Source of the DNA: Candidatus Heimdallarchaeota archaeon | GTDB taxonomy: Archaea; Asgardarchaeota; Heimdallarchaeia; Heimdallarchaeales; Kariarchaeaceae | NCBI GenBank assembly: GCA_030149205.1 | Contig: JASBSB010000001.1 | Span: 931,518-995,517 of the forward strand | DNA: 64,000 bases | Direction of reading: 5' to 3' | In this document: piece by piece, positions 8,625 to 17,091 of the stretch | Layout of the letters: the number at the start of each line of letters is the position of its first letter | Position numbering within the stretch: the stretch's first letter is position 1 | Program-made: the position numbers and the translations under genes | The notes under the pieces: generated by a model | What the model saw: only the letters and a program-made list of their open reading frames with translations | Databases searched by the model: none | What the model was told of the DNA's origin: nothing

Positions 8625-8918
8625 TTGTTAGGTATATTACTGAATATTGAATGCAATTTAAACCTACATATTGCTCAGATGATATACAATCTGGTACATT
8701 CATACCAGTATACTACATGGATATCTTTTGAGTTGTTCATAGAAAAAAAACAGAATTTACCCTGAGATGCAAAATATCCTAAGATAGTCATAAACATATT
8801 AGTTTTATTTACAACAGTGATTTCAGAAATTTACACTGGTTAAGGTCGACAATATTAACAAGATTTAAATTAAAATTTTGTAATTAAATGTTGCCACAAC
8901 AATAAGCGGTGTAATATA

Positions 8919-9284
8919 ATGAAGAATAAAGAGACAGCAATCAATTTTCTAAAGTTTACATCCTCAGGAAGAGTTAAGGATGCCTATGAGAGATTTGTTC
9001 ACAAAGATTTTATCCATCACAATGCTTATTTCAAAGGTGATCGTGAATCCTTACTTAAAGCTATGGAAGAGAGTGCTAAAGAATTCCCTGAAGCACAGTT
9101 ATCTCCCATTCATGTGTTGGAGGATGAAAACCTCGTTGCGGTATTTAGTAGGATCAATTTAAACCCTGAAATGACTTTTGCCGTGACACATGTTCTTAAA
9201 TTTAAGGACGGCAAGATCATTGAAGCATGGGAGACCAATCAGGAGATGCTAAATGACTCTCCAAATGAGAATGGAATCTTCTGA
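8919..9284 (+). CDS. SnoaL/NTF2-like protein
   Basis: A 121-aa protein of the cone-shaped NTF2/SnoaL-like fold: FVHKDFIHHNAYFKGDRESL near residue 26, VLEDENLVAVFSRI, and VTHVLKFKDGKIIEAWETNQ at the end. These proteins bind or isomerise small molecules; the substrate here is unknown. It is translationally coupled to the next gene, whose ATG shares a base with this stop codon. Confidence 0.78.
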   Translation: MKNKETAINFLKFTSSGRVKDAYERFVHKDFIHHNAYFKGDRESLLKAMEESAKEFPEAQLSPIHVLEDENLVAVFSRINLNPEMTFAVTHVLKFKDGKIIEAWETNQEMLNDSPNENGIF

Positions 9285-9586
9285 TGTTGAAGAGAATTAA
9301 AGCGGAACCAAGAGTCTGTGCTAAGGGTCACCAATTTTTTAAGAGCTCAGATTGCCCTGTCTGTCCAATTTGCTGGCCAGGACAAAGGAAAAAATTGGAG
9401 AGTGATTTTCCAAAATTACCTGCTCCTGCCTTAAGAGCCTTAAATTATGCCGGAATAAAAAATATGGAAGAACTTTCATTTAAAACAGAAGCTGAGGTTT
9501 TAGAAATGCATGGTCTTGGTAAAAAATCTTTGTCTATACTAATTAAAGCCCTTAAAATAAGAGGATTGAGTTTTAGGGAGAGTTAA
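9284..9586 (+). CDS. zinc-ribbon plus RNA polymerase alpha-CTD-like HhH protein
   Basis: A 100-aa protein. Residues about 12-31 hold a zinc ribbon-like cluster (CAKGHQFFKSSDCPVCPICW). The C-terminal half (LPAPALRALNYAGIKNMEEL, then MHGLGKKSLSILIKAL) is a helix-hairpin-helix module of the type found in the bacterial RNA polymerase alpha C-terminal domain. Archaeal polymerase lacks that domain, so this is a free-standing DNA-binding module. The one-base TGATG overlap with the SnoaL-like gene indicates coupling. Confidence 0.75.
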   Translation: MLKRIKAEPRVCAKGHQFFKSSDCPVCPICWPGQRKKLESDFPKLPAPALRALNYAGIKNMEELSFKTEAEVLEMHGLGKKSLSILIKALKIRGLSFRES

Positions 9587-10025
9587 GATTGGTTAAAAAA
9601 GGGGATAATATTAAAATTAATGAAATCAGTCAGGTTGTTTGAACTGTTTTTTGGAATGACACTACCTTACGTGGCTGAACAAATGGTGTAGATACCAGGA
9701 TATAGCTAGGTGAGGAACAAAAGGAGTGAAATCTGATTCAATTTCTCTCGTTAGTTAACAGTTAAGAGGATTAGAGCTGGGTAAAAAGGCTCATCCCGTA
9801 TAATTTCGTTTTATTTGAAATCCTTGGCGTTACACAATATGTTGGATAACATAATTTACAAAATTATGCTTGAAGGATTTGAGAAATATAAGTTGTAACA
9901 TTGATAGATTAGAAATCCAATTAGTTTCAAATTAAGATAAATACATAGATTTCAGTAATCTTGGATACATAAATTTTGGTCACTAATTCCTAAATAATTA
10001 AATAGTTCATAGATTAAATGGTATA
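9587..10025. other. intergenic region, no gene seen
   Basis: About 440 AT-rich bases. Apart from AT-rich promoter-like tracts near the right end I see no open frame with coding character, no repeat and no clear RNA structure. Confidence 0.5.
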
Positions 10026-10469
10026 ATGAACAAATTTATTGGGGCAAAAGTTTTTCTTACCACATTTCTTACTTATGGGGTGGTTCTTGGATCTATAGCA
10101 TCTATAATTTTAGTTCTCACCCTAGGACGTTCCGTCGAAGGATCTTTTGTTTACTTATTGCTTGGTTTCTCTCTTGCTTTCCTACTAGGACTTGTTATTG
10201 GCACCTATATGTTTATTGAGCTTAGTTGGCCCTCTATGGTCTCTTTTCAGTTTTCAGACCGTGTTGCATTTCTAAATGAGTTGACTCATGAACTTGGAGA
10301 ATCAAATATTATACCTGTGAAGCTTACCGGTTCAACAGTGGTATACAAATATTCTAATGTGTTTTTTGAGATCCCTATTCAGCTTGAGTTGGCAGAAAAT
10401 AAGGGGATTCTAAGTGTACCTCGAGGTTTATTATCTTCCTTAAGGTCATCCTATATTACTAAGCAATAG
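10026..10469 (+). CDS. hypothetical membrane protein
   Basis: A 147-aa protein with two N-terminal membrane segments (about residues 10-34 and 38-62) and a soluble domain of about 80 residues (VSFQFSDRVAFLNELTHELG...). The soluble part has an alternating strand/helix character but I recognise no family. Monocistronic. Confidence 0.6.
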   Translation: MNKFIGAKVFLTTFLTYGVVLGSIASIILVLTLGRSVEGSFVYLLLGFSLAFLLGLVIGTYMFIELSWPSMVSFQFSDRVAFLNELTHELGESNIIPVKLTGSTVVYKYSNVFFEIPIQLELAENKGILSVPRGLLSSLRSSYITKQ

Positions 10470-10651
10470 GTAGATTAATTCAATATTGTAGCAGAATGTG
10501 TTCTGGTTAAGAAATACCGTAGATTTATATTTCAGCTTTTTGAGGAAAGAATCAATTATCTTTAACTTGAAGATATTGGATTGAATGAAGCAAATTATGT
10601 AGAATTTGATTAAGTTTCTAATTTATATGATAAGATCAGTCAATTTTTCTA

Positions 10652-13600
10652 TCAGAGGTAGCGGGTAAAAATAGACTCATAACCAAGCATCGGTCCATTG
10701 AAGGCCTGTGTGGGTAACTCAATTCCTAAGACAGTTGTTGTTGAAGGGATGGAAGCAGGGGTTACTGGTGCTATAGGGTATGTTACTGTTAGCGTGAAGC
10801 TTGCTGAACTTCCACTGTAATGATTCACCCTGATTGCCCATCTCCCAGTAGTTGTGGCAGAAAATGACAGGCTTTCTGGATTTGCGGTTGTGTAGGCTCT
10901 GGTGGCATAACCTGTTCCATAAACGTTTACTCCGGGTGCATATAGATACATATCCACGTCCGGACCGCTGGCCCAAGAAAGTGTGGCACTGATTGTTCCT
11001 ACAGCAGTCACGTCAAAGTAGTAAACCTGATCCTTCACAGAAGTTGATACTATCCCTGTAAAGGTTGAAGTTTTGCTTGAGCCAGGTACAGGTACATTCA
11101 CATCCAGTGTAAAACTAGCTGAGCTTCCACTGTAATGATTCACTCTGATTGCCCATTTACCCATTGTGCTGGTAGAATATGACATAAATTCTGGATTTGC
11201 GGTTGTGTAGGCTCTGGTGGCATAACCAGTTCCATAGACATTTACACCGGGAGCATAGAGGAACATATCTACATCTGGACCTGCTGGCCATGATAATGAT
11301 GCGCTTATTGTTCCAGCAGCAGTCACATCAAAGTAAAAGACCAAATCTGGTGAGGTGCTAGAAACTGTCCCTGTGAAAGTGTATTTCCCTGGTGTTGGAG
11401 GTGGAGTGTTGCTCACTGTAAATGTCCCACTGGCTGTACCGGTATTTGTCGCTGCATCTATTCCGCGTACCTCAATAGTGTGACTCCCGTCAGCTAGCAA
11501 AGTTGTGTCCAAAGTAGCAGTCCAAGAAGTTCCAGTTCCTTTTGTAAGTGCAGTCCAGACCCCAGCGTCGATTCGGTAGTCAGTAGATGTAACCCCAATA
11601 TTGTCAGTAATTGTTGCCTCTATGAGAGTAGAACCAGAAACCGTACCTGTGGGAGTAACTATGGTTACCACAGGGGGTATGGTATCTGCGGGATTTAGTG
11701 TGGTTGCACTGGCACTTGTGGATTTGAGCCCTTCATTTGCCGAGGTATCCACAGCGGAGATCTGATAACTGTAGAGGGTGCTTGCTGTTAATCCAGTATC
11801 ACTGAAGCTGGTGGATGTGGTGGTGGTAAGAAAGACTCCACCTCGGTAGATCCTATAATTCGCTAAGTCAGGCTCTGTATTGGCTGACCAACTCAGATCT
11901 ATCTGAGTGGAAGATATTGCTGTCGCAGTTAGACCTGTGACCTGTGCCGGGGGTGTGGTGTCAGTTGGAGTCAATGTTGTAGCACTGACACTTGCAGACT
12001 TAAGCCCCTCATTGGTAGAGGTATCCAGAGCTGAAACCTGATAATTGTACAACGTGTTTGCTGTCAGTCCAGTATCGCTGAAACTTGTAACTGTTGTACT
12101 GGTCAGGTAAACCCCATCTCTATAAATTTTGTAGCTAGCCAAATCAGGTTCTGTATTAGCAGTCCAGCTTAGGTCTATCTGAGTTGTAGACACAGCTGAT
12201 GCGGTGAGACCCTTGACCTGTGCTGGTGGTGTAGTATCTGATGAACCCCAGAGATTAATGAATGCATCCACATTATAATGATCGGAACCTGTATTTGCTG
12301 AAACAGTATCACCTGTGGTTGAATTTATGAGTAGGTTGTTAAATTTTTGATTTGTCACCAGAAAATCAATCCTTGATTGGTATATGGGATTTTGATGCCC
12401 GTATGTATATCCTGGAAGTGTAGGATTGAGTGTTCTGAATACATCTGTGAAGGTATGAACCGTTGATGAAAAAGCCCCATATGTTGGATCTGAGGGGTTA
12501 ACCAGCATACTCATTGGGCCTATCCCTAGGTCTCCTTTTGGAGCAAGGGAACCTGTATCAAATGGCGAAAATGAGTTTAAGTCACCAGCGAATACAATTG
12601 GGACATTCCCTAAGGTATCCATGTAATTAATTATACCTTCCATTGCCTTGTTTCTTTTATCCTCATTTGTTGCTCCAGAGCAACATTTTAGATGAGACCC
12701 AATAATGTGGGTGTCAATACTGTTAATTTTTACTGTCACATCAAAGAAGTCATGAGAGGGGTTAAATGAGACACCACTATCTAAAGTCACAGTTGCAATC
12801 TGGTTAACTGTCACAATTGGATATCTGGAAAATACCGCTTCCCCACTTGTAGAATAACTGATTCCTTGAGTGACCCGACCCTGATACGGTGCTTCATTGA
12901 CGAAATATGTGTTAAACTCATTTAAGTATTGATTCATCAACAAGTCACCTCCGTCGTCCCAAGTTCCAACCTCCACAAACACCACAATATCTGGGTTTTC
13001 CTCTTGAACAACCTTCTTCCAGTCGGGATTTAAACCTGATTGCTCCACATTATACGTCATCAGCTTGTAGGCTGTGCTGCTGGTGGGTGGTGGTGGAGGT
13101 GGCGCAGCATTATTTACCGTAACTGAAATTGAGGACTGCCCGATATTCCCAGCCGGGTCAGTGGCTTTAGCAAGCAAATTGTGACTTCCGTCAGTGGTTG
13201 TGGTGGTATCCCAAGAGTAACTATTTGTTGAGGAGACGACAACTCCATCTATTGACAGTTCATAGGAGACTATACCGTTTGCATCTGTTGCTGTAAATGT
13301 AACTGGAACTGTACCTGAAACTGTAGCTGCAGCAACAGGATTAGTAAAGCTGACAATGGGGGCAGTTGTGTCGGGTGGTGGGGGACCAGTGGTATAACTT
13401 CCTGCTTTCGGATCTCCGAGTGTCCCAGAATTTTCCCAGTCACTTCCAGAATCAGTGTCTGTGGCTGTGATCCTTCTAATGGTCATGTCTACTGCTGAAA
13501 CAGGCCATCCAGTCACATAGTTTTCCCATGCGACAAAGTCAATCTCTGCATTTGAGGCATCAACCAACCTGACTTGATCTCCTGAATTAGAGAGTGCTAA

Positions 13601-13930
13601 ACCTGACCACACCAAATCTGGTGCGAAGTTATAAAGTGCTGTAAACCCTGTTGAGTCCCTTGCAATTACAATGTACCCATTTGCTGGAATGGAACCAGAG
13701 AGTGCAGAAGAGCCAACATTGTCTTTTATAGTCCATCCTGCCAATGATATGGCGTTTGGTGTAGGGTTAAATAGTTCAACCCATTCTTGTGTAGCGTCTG
13801 ATGTTGGAGCGTCATACAACACCTCAGTTATAATCACATTCGTACCTGCAGGATTTGCAGATACCAATGCTGAGAGTTGTGCGCTGCTCAATATCAGAAG
13901 TAATGTAATTATTACGTACCTTAGTTTCAT
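10652..13930 (-). CDS. secreted multidomain endonuclease/exonuclease/phosphatase-family protein
   Basis: A 1092-aa exported protein. In order: signal peptide (about 1-26), lamin-tail-like domain (about 28-150), Pro-rich linker, Ig-like domain (about 190-275), EEP catalytic domain (about 287-560), two FN3 domains (about 566-653 and 657-745), another Ig-like domain (about 750-840), and two PPC-type beta domains (about 847-947 and 953-1051). Catalytic motifs of the EEP fold are present: N in MTYNVEQSG, E in VVFVEVGTWDDGG, DLN in FAGDLNSFS, and SDH in TGSDHYNVD. It probably degrades extracellular nucleic acid or a phosphodiester at the surface. It ends without a sorting signal, so it is likely released or held by its beta domains. 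Confidence 0.88.
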   Translation of the reverse strand: MKLRYVIITLLLILSSAQLSALVSANPAGTNVIITEVLYDAPTSDATQEWVELFNPTPNAISLAGWTIKDNVGSSALSGSIPANGYIVIARDSTGFTALYNFAPDLVWSGLALSNSGDQVRLVDASNAEIDFVAWENYVTGWPVSAVDMTIRRITATDTDSGSDWENSGTLGDPKAGSYTTGPPPPDTTAPIVSFTNPVAAATVSGTVPVTFTATDANGIVSYELSIDGVVVSSTNSYSWDTTTTTDGSHNLLAKATDPAGNIGQSSISVTVNNAAPPPPPPTSSTAYKLMTYNVEQSGLNPDWKKVVQEENPDIVVFVEVGTWDDGGDLLMNQYLNEFNTYFVNEAPYQGRVTQGISYSTSGEAVFSRYPIVTVNQIATVTLDSGVSFNPSHDFFDVTVKINSIDTHIIGSHLKCCSGATNEDKRNKAMEGIINYMDTLGNVPIVFAGDLNSFSPFDTGSLAPKGDLGIGPMSMLVNPSDPTYGAFSSTVHTFTDVFRTLNPTLPGYTYGHQNPIYQSRIDFLVTNQKFNNLLINSTTGDTVSANTGSDHYNVDAFINLWGSSDTTPPAQVKGLTASAVSTTQIDLSWTANTEPDLASYKIYRDGVYLTSTTVTSFSDTGLTANTLYNYQVSALDTSTNEGLKSASVSATTLTPTDTTPPAQVTGLTATAISSTQIDLSWSANTEPDLANYRIYRGGVFLTTTTSTSFSDTGLTASTLYSYQISAVDTSANEGLKSTSASATTLNPADTIPPVVTIVTPTGTVSGSTLIEATITDNIGVTSTDYRIDAGVWTALTKGTGTSWTATLDTTLLADGSHTIEVRGIDAATNTGTASGTFTVSNTPPPTPGKYTFTGTVSSTSPDLVFYFDVTAAGTISASLSWPAGPDVDMFLYAPGVNVYGTGYATRAYTTANPEFMSYSTSTMGKWAIRVNHYSGSSASFTLDVNVPVPGSSKTSTFTGIVSTSVKDQVYYFDVTAVGTISATLSWASGPDVDMYLYAPGVNVYGTGYATRAYTTANPESLSFSATTTGRWAIRVNHYSGSSASFTLTVTYPIAPVTPASIPSTTTVLGIELPTQAFNGPMLGYESIFTRYL
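10775..11390 (-). repeat. tandem PPC-domain coding repeat
   Basis: Two copies of a roughly 315-base unit encode the two C-terminal beta domains; the segment coding for VNVYGTGYATRAYTTANPE is identical in protein in both copies, and the HYSGSSASFTL block also recurs. The upstream FN3 pair (PPAQVxGLTA) repeats with an offset of about 276 bases. The similarity indicates fairly recent duplication. Confidence 0.8.
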
Positions 13931-14205
13931 TTTGTTTCACATTACCCTTGACTTTGAGTCAAAGCTGTGTCTCAGAATAATTACAGATATAAAAAAATTC
14001 TTGCCATTCTCTAATGTTTTGTGACAAATATATAGATATGCAGTAAATATATATTTTTTGCAATTTTATTTAATTTTTATCTCTGTTTAAATTTTTATGT
14101 CGGTAAAAGTAAAGGTCGTTAAAATAGGTTTTAACGCGGATAAAAAGATATAGTATAGAGATTTTCCATAAGGTAATTAAAGTAATACGAACATTAGAAA
14201 CTATA

Positions 14206-14661
14206 ATGATTGATAGTGTATACTATCTTCTTCCTTCAGGAATCCCCATCCTTAGTGTCCCTATTAATGAACAGTTTGAGAACGCGCTAAATGATGACAC
14301 GGATTTATTATTTTCTGGGATGATTCATGCCATTTCTAACTTCATGAATGAAATTGCTGTTGGTGAGGCAAGGGCTTTCCAAACTGATAAGTTCAATATT
14401 TTTATTTCAACTAAATCTTCTTTCACACTTGTTGTTATTGCGGGACTGGATACGAAGACTAAGGAAAATGAACTGGAAGAGCTAGCAAAGGAACTTGTCA
14501 GTCAGATAGCCCCGTATTTACTTGATGTAAATCTTTCTCTGTTCTCTGGAGAGTTACCTTTTGCTGATGAGCTTACTTCTAAAGTAAGGAAATCAATCAA
14601 AAAATGGGAAAGTGAGAACCAGAATTCAGCTGCAAGTAAATTAAAGAAGAGCTTATGGTGA
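14206..14661 (+). CDS. longin/roadblock-like small protein
   Basis: A 151-aa soluble protein. The order strand (SVYYLLPSGIPILSV), long helix (DTDLLFSGMIHAISNFMNEI), several strands (KFNIFISTKSSFTLVVIAGL), then a long helix, matches small longin or roadblock-like domains that dock small GTPases in eukaryotes and are frequent in Asgard archaea. The assignment rests on this pattern, not on a catalytic motif. It begins a three-gene operon with two 7-TM proteins; its stop codon lies within a GGTGA ribosome-binding sequence for the next gene. Confidence 0.5.
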   Translation: MIDSVYYLLPSGIPILSVPINEQFENALNDDTDLLFSGMIHAISNFMNEIAVGEARAFQTDKFNIFISTKSSFTLVVIAGLDTKTKENELEELAKELVSQIAPYLLDVNLSLFSGELPFADELTSKVRKSIKKWESENQNSAASKLKKSLW

Positions 14662-14668
14662 AAAATTT

Positions 14669-15412
14669 ATGGATTTGTTTACAATTCAAAACCTGATACC
14701 CTTTTATTCGATAATTTTAGAGGGAAGTGCAGGTCTTGGTATTTCTGTCTTAGCAGTAAGAATGATACAAAAATACAGGTCAAGACCTCAACCCGCAACC
14801 ATACCACTTTTAATTACGCTGGTTGGATATTCCTTGGCAGCTTTCACTGCGTTTAGTGGGAAAGTCTTGGATTTTTATTCAAGTGTTCCCCAATCGGTGA
14901 TTAGTTTCTCTGGATATTTTAATAATTTAAGCTATATTGGTATAGGTATTGCAAACATTGCGTTGATCTATTTCACAATGGTAGTGTTCAGAGAGGTAAA
15001 TGAAAGACTGTTGTTATACTTTACCTTCATTGAAGCGATTGTTGTGGGTACGATAATTGAGGTCAATTCATTTGTGTATGGTAGTTACTCAGATACATTT
15101 CTAAGCATAATAGGGATAGCTGCCCTTTCGCTTTTTGCAAACTTATGGCTGGTGATTGAAAGTCTCAAGGCTCGCTCACAATCTGAAGAGAGACTCAGCC
15201 GTACAGGCTTTTTCTTCATTGCAATATTTGGTATCTCATTGACCCTGGTCTTTGTCTTTTTTGGTCTTGATGTGGTAACAATACAGCTAGGAGGCCCTGG
15301 CTTTAGTATTTTCTATGTTTTAGCATGGTTTATGACCTTTTTTGCCTCATTTTCAGGGTACCTTGGCTACACTATGCCAAACTGGTTTAGGAAAATACTT
15401 TCTTTGGAGTGA
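14669..15412 (+). CDS. seven-TM membrane protein A
   Basis: A 247-aa protein with about seven hydrophobic segments and short loops. It ends with FSGYLGYTMPNWFRKIL, a motif shared with its downstream neighbour (FGYLGYAMPSWLKNRL), so the two are paralogues. No kinase, transporter or rhodopsin motif is visible, and no retinal Lys site is evident. GGTGA lies 7 bases before the ATG. The 7-TM layout suggests a sensor or membrane anchor. Confidence 0.7.
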   Translation: MDLFTIQNLIPFYSIILEGSAGLGISVLAVRMIQKYRSRPQPATIPLLITLVGYSLAAFTAFSGKVLDFYSSVPQSVISFSGYFNNLSYIGIGIANIALIYFTMVVFREVNERLLLYFTFIEAIVVGTIIEVNSFVYGSYSDTFLSIIGIAALSLFANLWLVIESLKARSQSEERLSRTGFFFIAIFGISLTLVFVFFGLDVVTIQLGGPGFSIFYVLAWFMTFFASFSGYLGYTMPNWFRKILSLE

Positions 15413-15417
15413 TTTTA

Positions 15418-16170
15418 ATGGTTGATATAAATATAGTTCAAAACACAATTCCGTTCTTTATACTATTGATTGAAGGGATAGCTGCAATTTTTGTTTATCT
15501 GGTTTCCATCCCTATCTATCAAAAATACCGAAAATCAAAGACAAGTGAAATTCTCTATCTATTTCTTAGTTTCTTTGTATTTGCTGTGTCAATCACAGCA
15601 ACATTAGTTGGAAACTATCTTGATTTCACCTCGTCTCAATCGAGACTACAGTTTAGCTACACCGACTTCTTCCTCTTAGCATTCTACATGTTGTTTTCAA
15701 TAGCAAGTATCTTTATGGCAATCTTTTACAGTGGAATATTCATTGAAAATGTAGGGTGGAGACATCTGACAAGGATCTTATTCGTCTTTTTAAACGGATC
15801 AACAATTGGGATATTTTGGGTGGAAATCTCTAATGGGTTTAATTATGGGGAGATAAATTCACAATTTTTCCCACTTTTGTACCAGTTCAGCGTAACATTT
15901 ACTCTCTATGGGTTGCTAATTTTTAATGCATTGAAAATCTATACTACATCTTCTGAGGGAGTGAGTAAATTTGGATCATTGATGATGATTTTACACGCTG
16001 TTTTTCTCCTCCTCGGACTAGCCTCTTTTGGTGTTGATTTCTCAATATTATCTCAGACACAATTCACCGTGTTTTATGATTTAGGTTGGATTATGTTCAT
16101 TCTGAGTGCACTTTTTGGATATCTAGGATATGCAATGCCCTCATGGTTAAAGAATAGACTTCAGTCATAA
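15418..16170 (+). CDS. seven-TM membrane protein B (paralogue)
   Basis: A 250-aa protein with about seven hydrophobic segments, paralogous to the preceding gene in length, topology and the C-terminal GYLGYAMPSW motif. I prefer the ATG at 15418 because GGAG lies 8 bases upstream inside the end of the previous gene; an in-frame GTG at 15409 would overlap the previous stop. Function unknown. Confidence 0.7.
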   Translation: MVDINIVQNTIPFFILLIEGIAAIFVYLVSIPIYQKYRKSKTSEILYLFLSFFVFAVSITATLVGNYLDFTSSQSRLQFSYTDFFLLAFYMLFSIASIFMAIFYSGIFIENVGWRHLTRILFVFLNGSTIGIFWVEISNGFNYGEINSQFFPLLYQFSVTFTLYGLLIFNALKIYTTSSEGVSKFGSLMMILHAVFLLLGLASFGVDFSILSQTQFTVFYDLGWIMFILSALFGYLGYAMPSWLKNRLQS

Positions 16171-16213
16171 AGTATAAAGCAAAGAATTATAAAAGTTCTT
16201 AAGATACTTATCT

Positions 16214-16969
16214 GTGGCAATTGTATTTGGATACGAGTTAATTATCTTTGCCTTTATTCTTGGAATAAAACATAGTTTAGATGCAGATCACCTGGTTGCT
16301 GTGTCATCACTGATTACTAGAGCAACAGGAATTAGAAAAACATCAGTCCTGTCTGCCTTCTGGGCACTTGGACATATGTTAACCGCTTCAATCATTACTG
16401 GGATCCTCTATCTTTTGAAAGATCAGTTTCTAAGTGCCTATCTGAGTGTATTCGAATCAGTTGTTGCTTGGATGTTGATTCTCATCGGCGTATTGACAAT
16501 ATTGTGGGAGTTTGATGTGATCTCATTTGGGAAACACTCACATGGACATATCCATACGGGGGAAACGGTCGAAGTTCACGAGGGTCATACCCATGATCAA
16601 GAGGGTGAAAACCTAAAAGAAATTGAACACCACCACTTTTTCGCTGTGAAAAGTGAAAACAAAATTATGGTCGGGATTGGAGTGATACATGGGTTGGCTT
16701 CAAATGATGAGTTATTGATCCTATTAACATTAACCTTAGGCTTAAACCAGTTAAGTGAGATGTTGTTTGGAGTTCTCATATTTTCTCTTGGGGTGGTCTT
16801 AGGTATGATATTATATGGAACATTATTGAATGCTTCAGTTATAGCAGTCTACAGAGAGAGGATTACAAAGGTCATCAATCTGACCATTGCAGTTTTAGCT
16901 ATCTCTTATGGTATTTACATCTTGTTAGGTGGTTCTACAATTAATCTTTTCCCATTTGTCAATGCTTGA
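16214..16969 (+). CDS. nickel/cobalt transporter-like protein
   Basis: A 251-aa membrane protein of the NiCoT/NicO/UreH-like group. The first helix carries GIKHSLDADHLVAVSSLI, which includes the HxxDADH metal motif. A cytoplasmic His-rich loop (GKHSHGHIHTGE, then HEGHTHDQ) and a later GVIHGLASNDEL motif support metal transport. About six membrane segments. Starts with GTG; ATTATAAAAG about 25 bases upstream suggests a leaderless transcript. Direction (uptake or efflux) and metal are not settled; the His-rich loop is common in efflux-type relatives. Confidence 0.8.
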   Translation: MAIVFGYELIIFAFILGIKHSLDADHLVAVSSLITRATGIRKTSVLSAFWALGHMLTASIITGILYLLKDQFLSAYLSVFESVVAWMLILIGVLTILWEFDVISFGKHSHGHIHTGETVEVHEGHTHDQEGENLKEIEHHHFFAVKSENKIMVGIGVIHGLASNDELLILLTLTLGLNQLSEMLFGVLIFSLGVVLGMILYGTLLNASVIAVYRERITKVINLTIAVLAISYGIYILLGGSTINLFPFVNA

Positions 16970-17091
16970 AATTCAAGTCGATGGAGTTTAATTGAACTGT
17001 TGAACCATTACATTACCAAACCAACTTTACAAACTTAGTTCCTAAAATAAGATAGTTTAAATATTTCCAATTTTACTTACATTTTAGCAGA

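Noticed and set aside
10719..10976. 85-aa open frame inside the secreted nuclease gene, and similar nested frames elsewhere (for example 52106-52624, 55638-55946)
   Set aside because: They lie within strongly supported genes in other frames and show no independent start signals or motifs.
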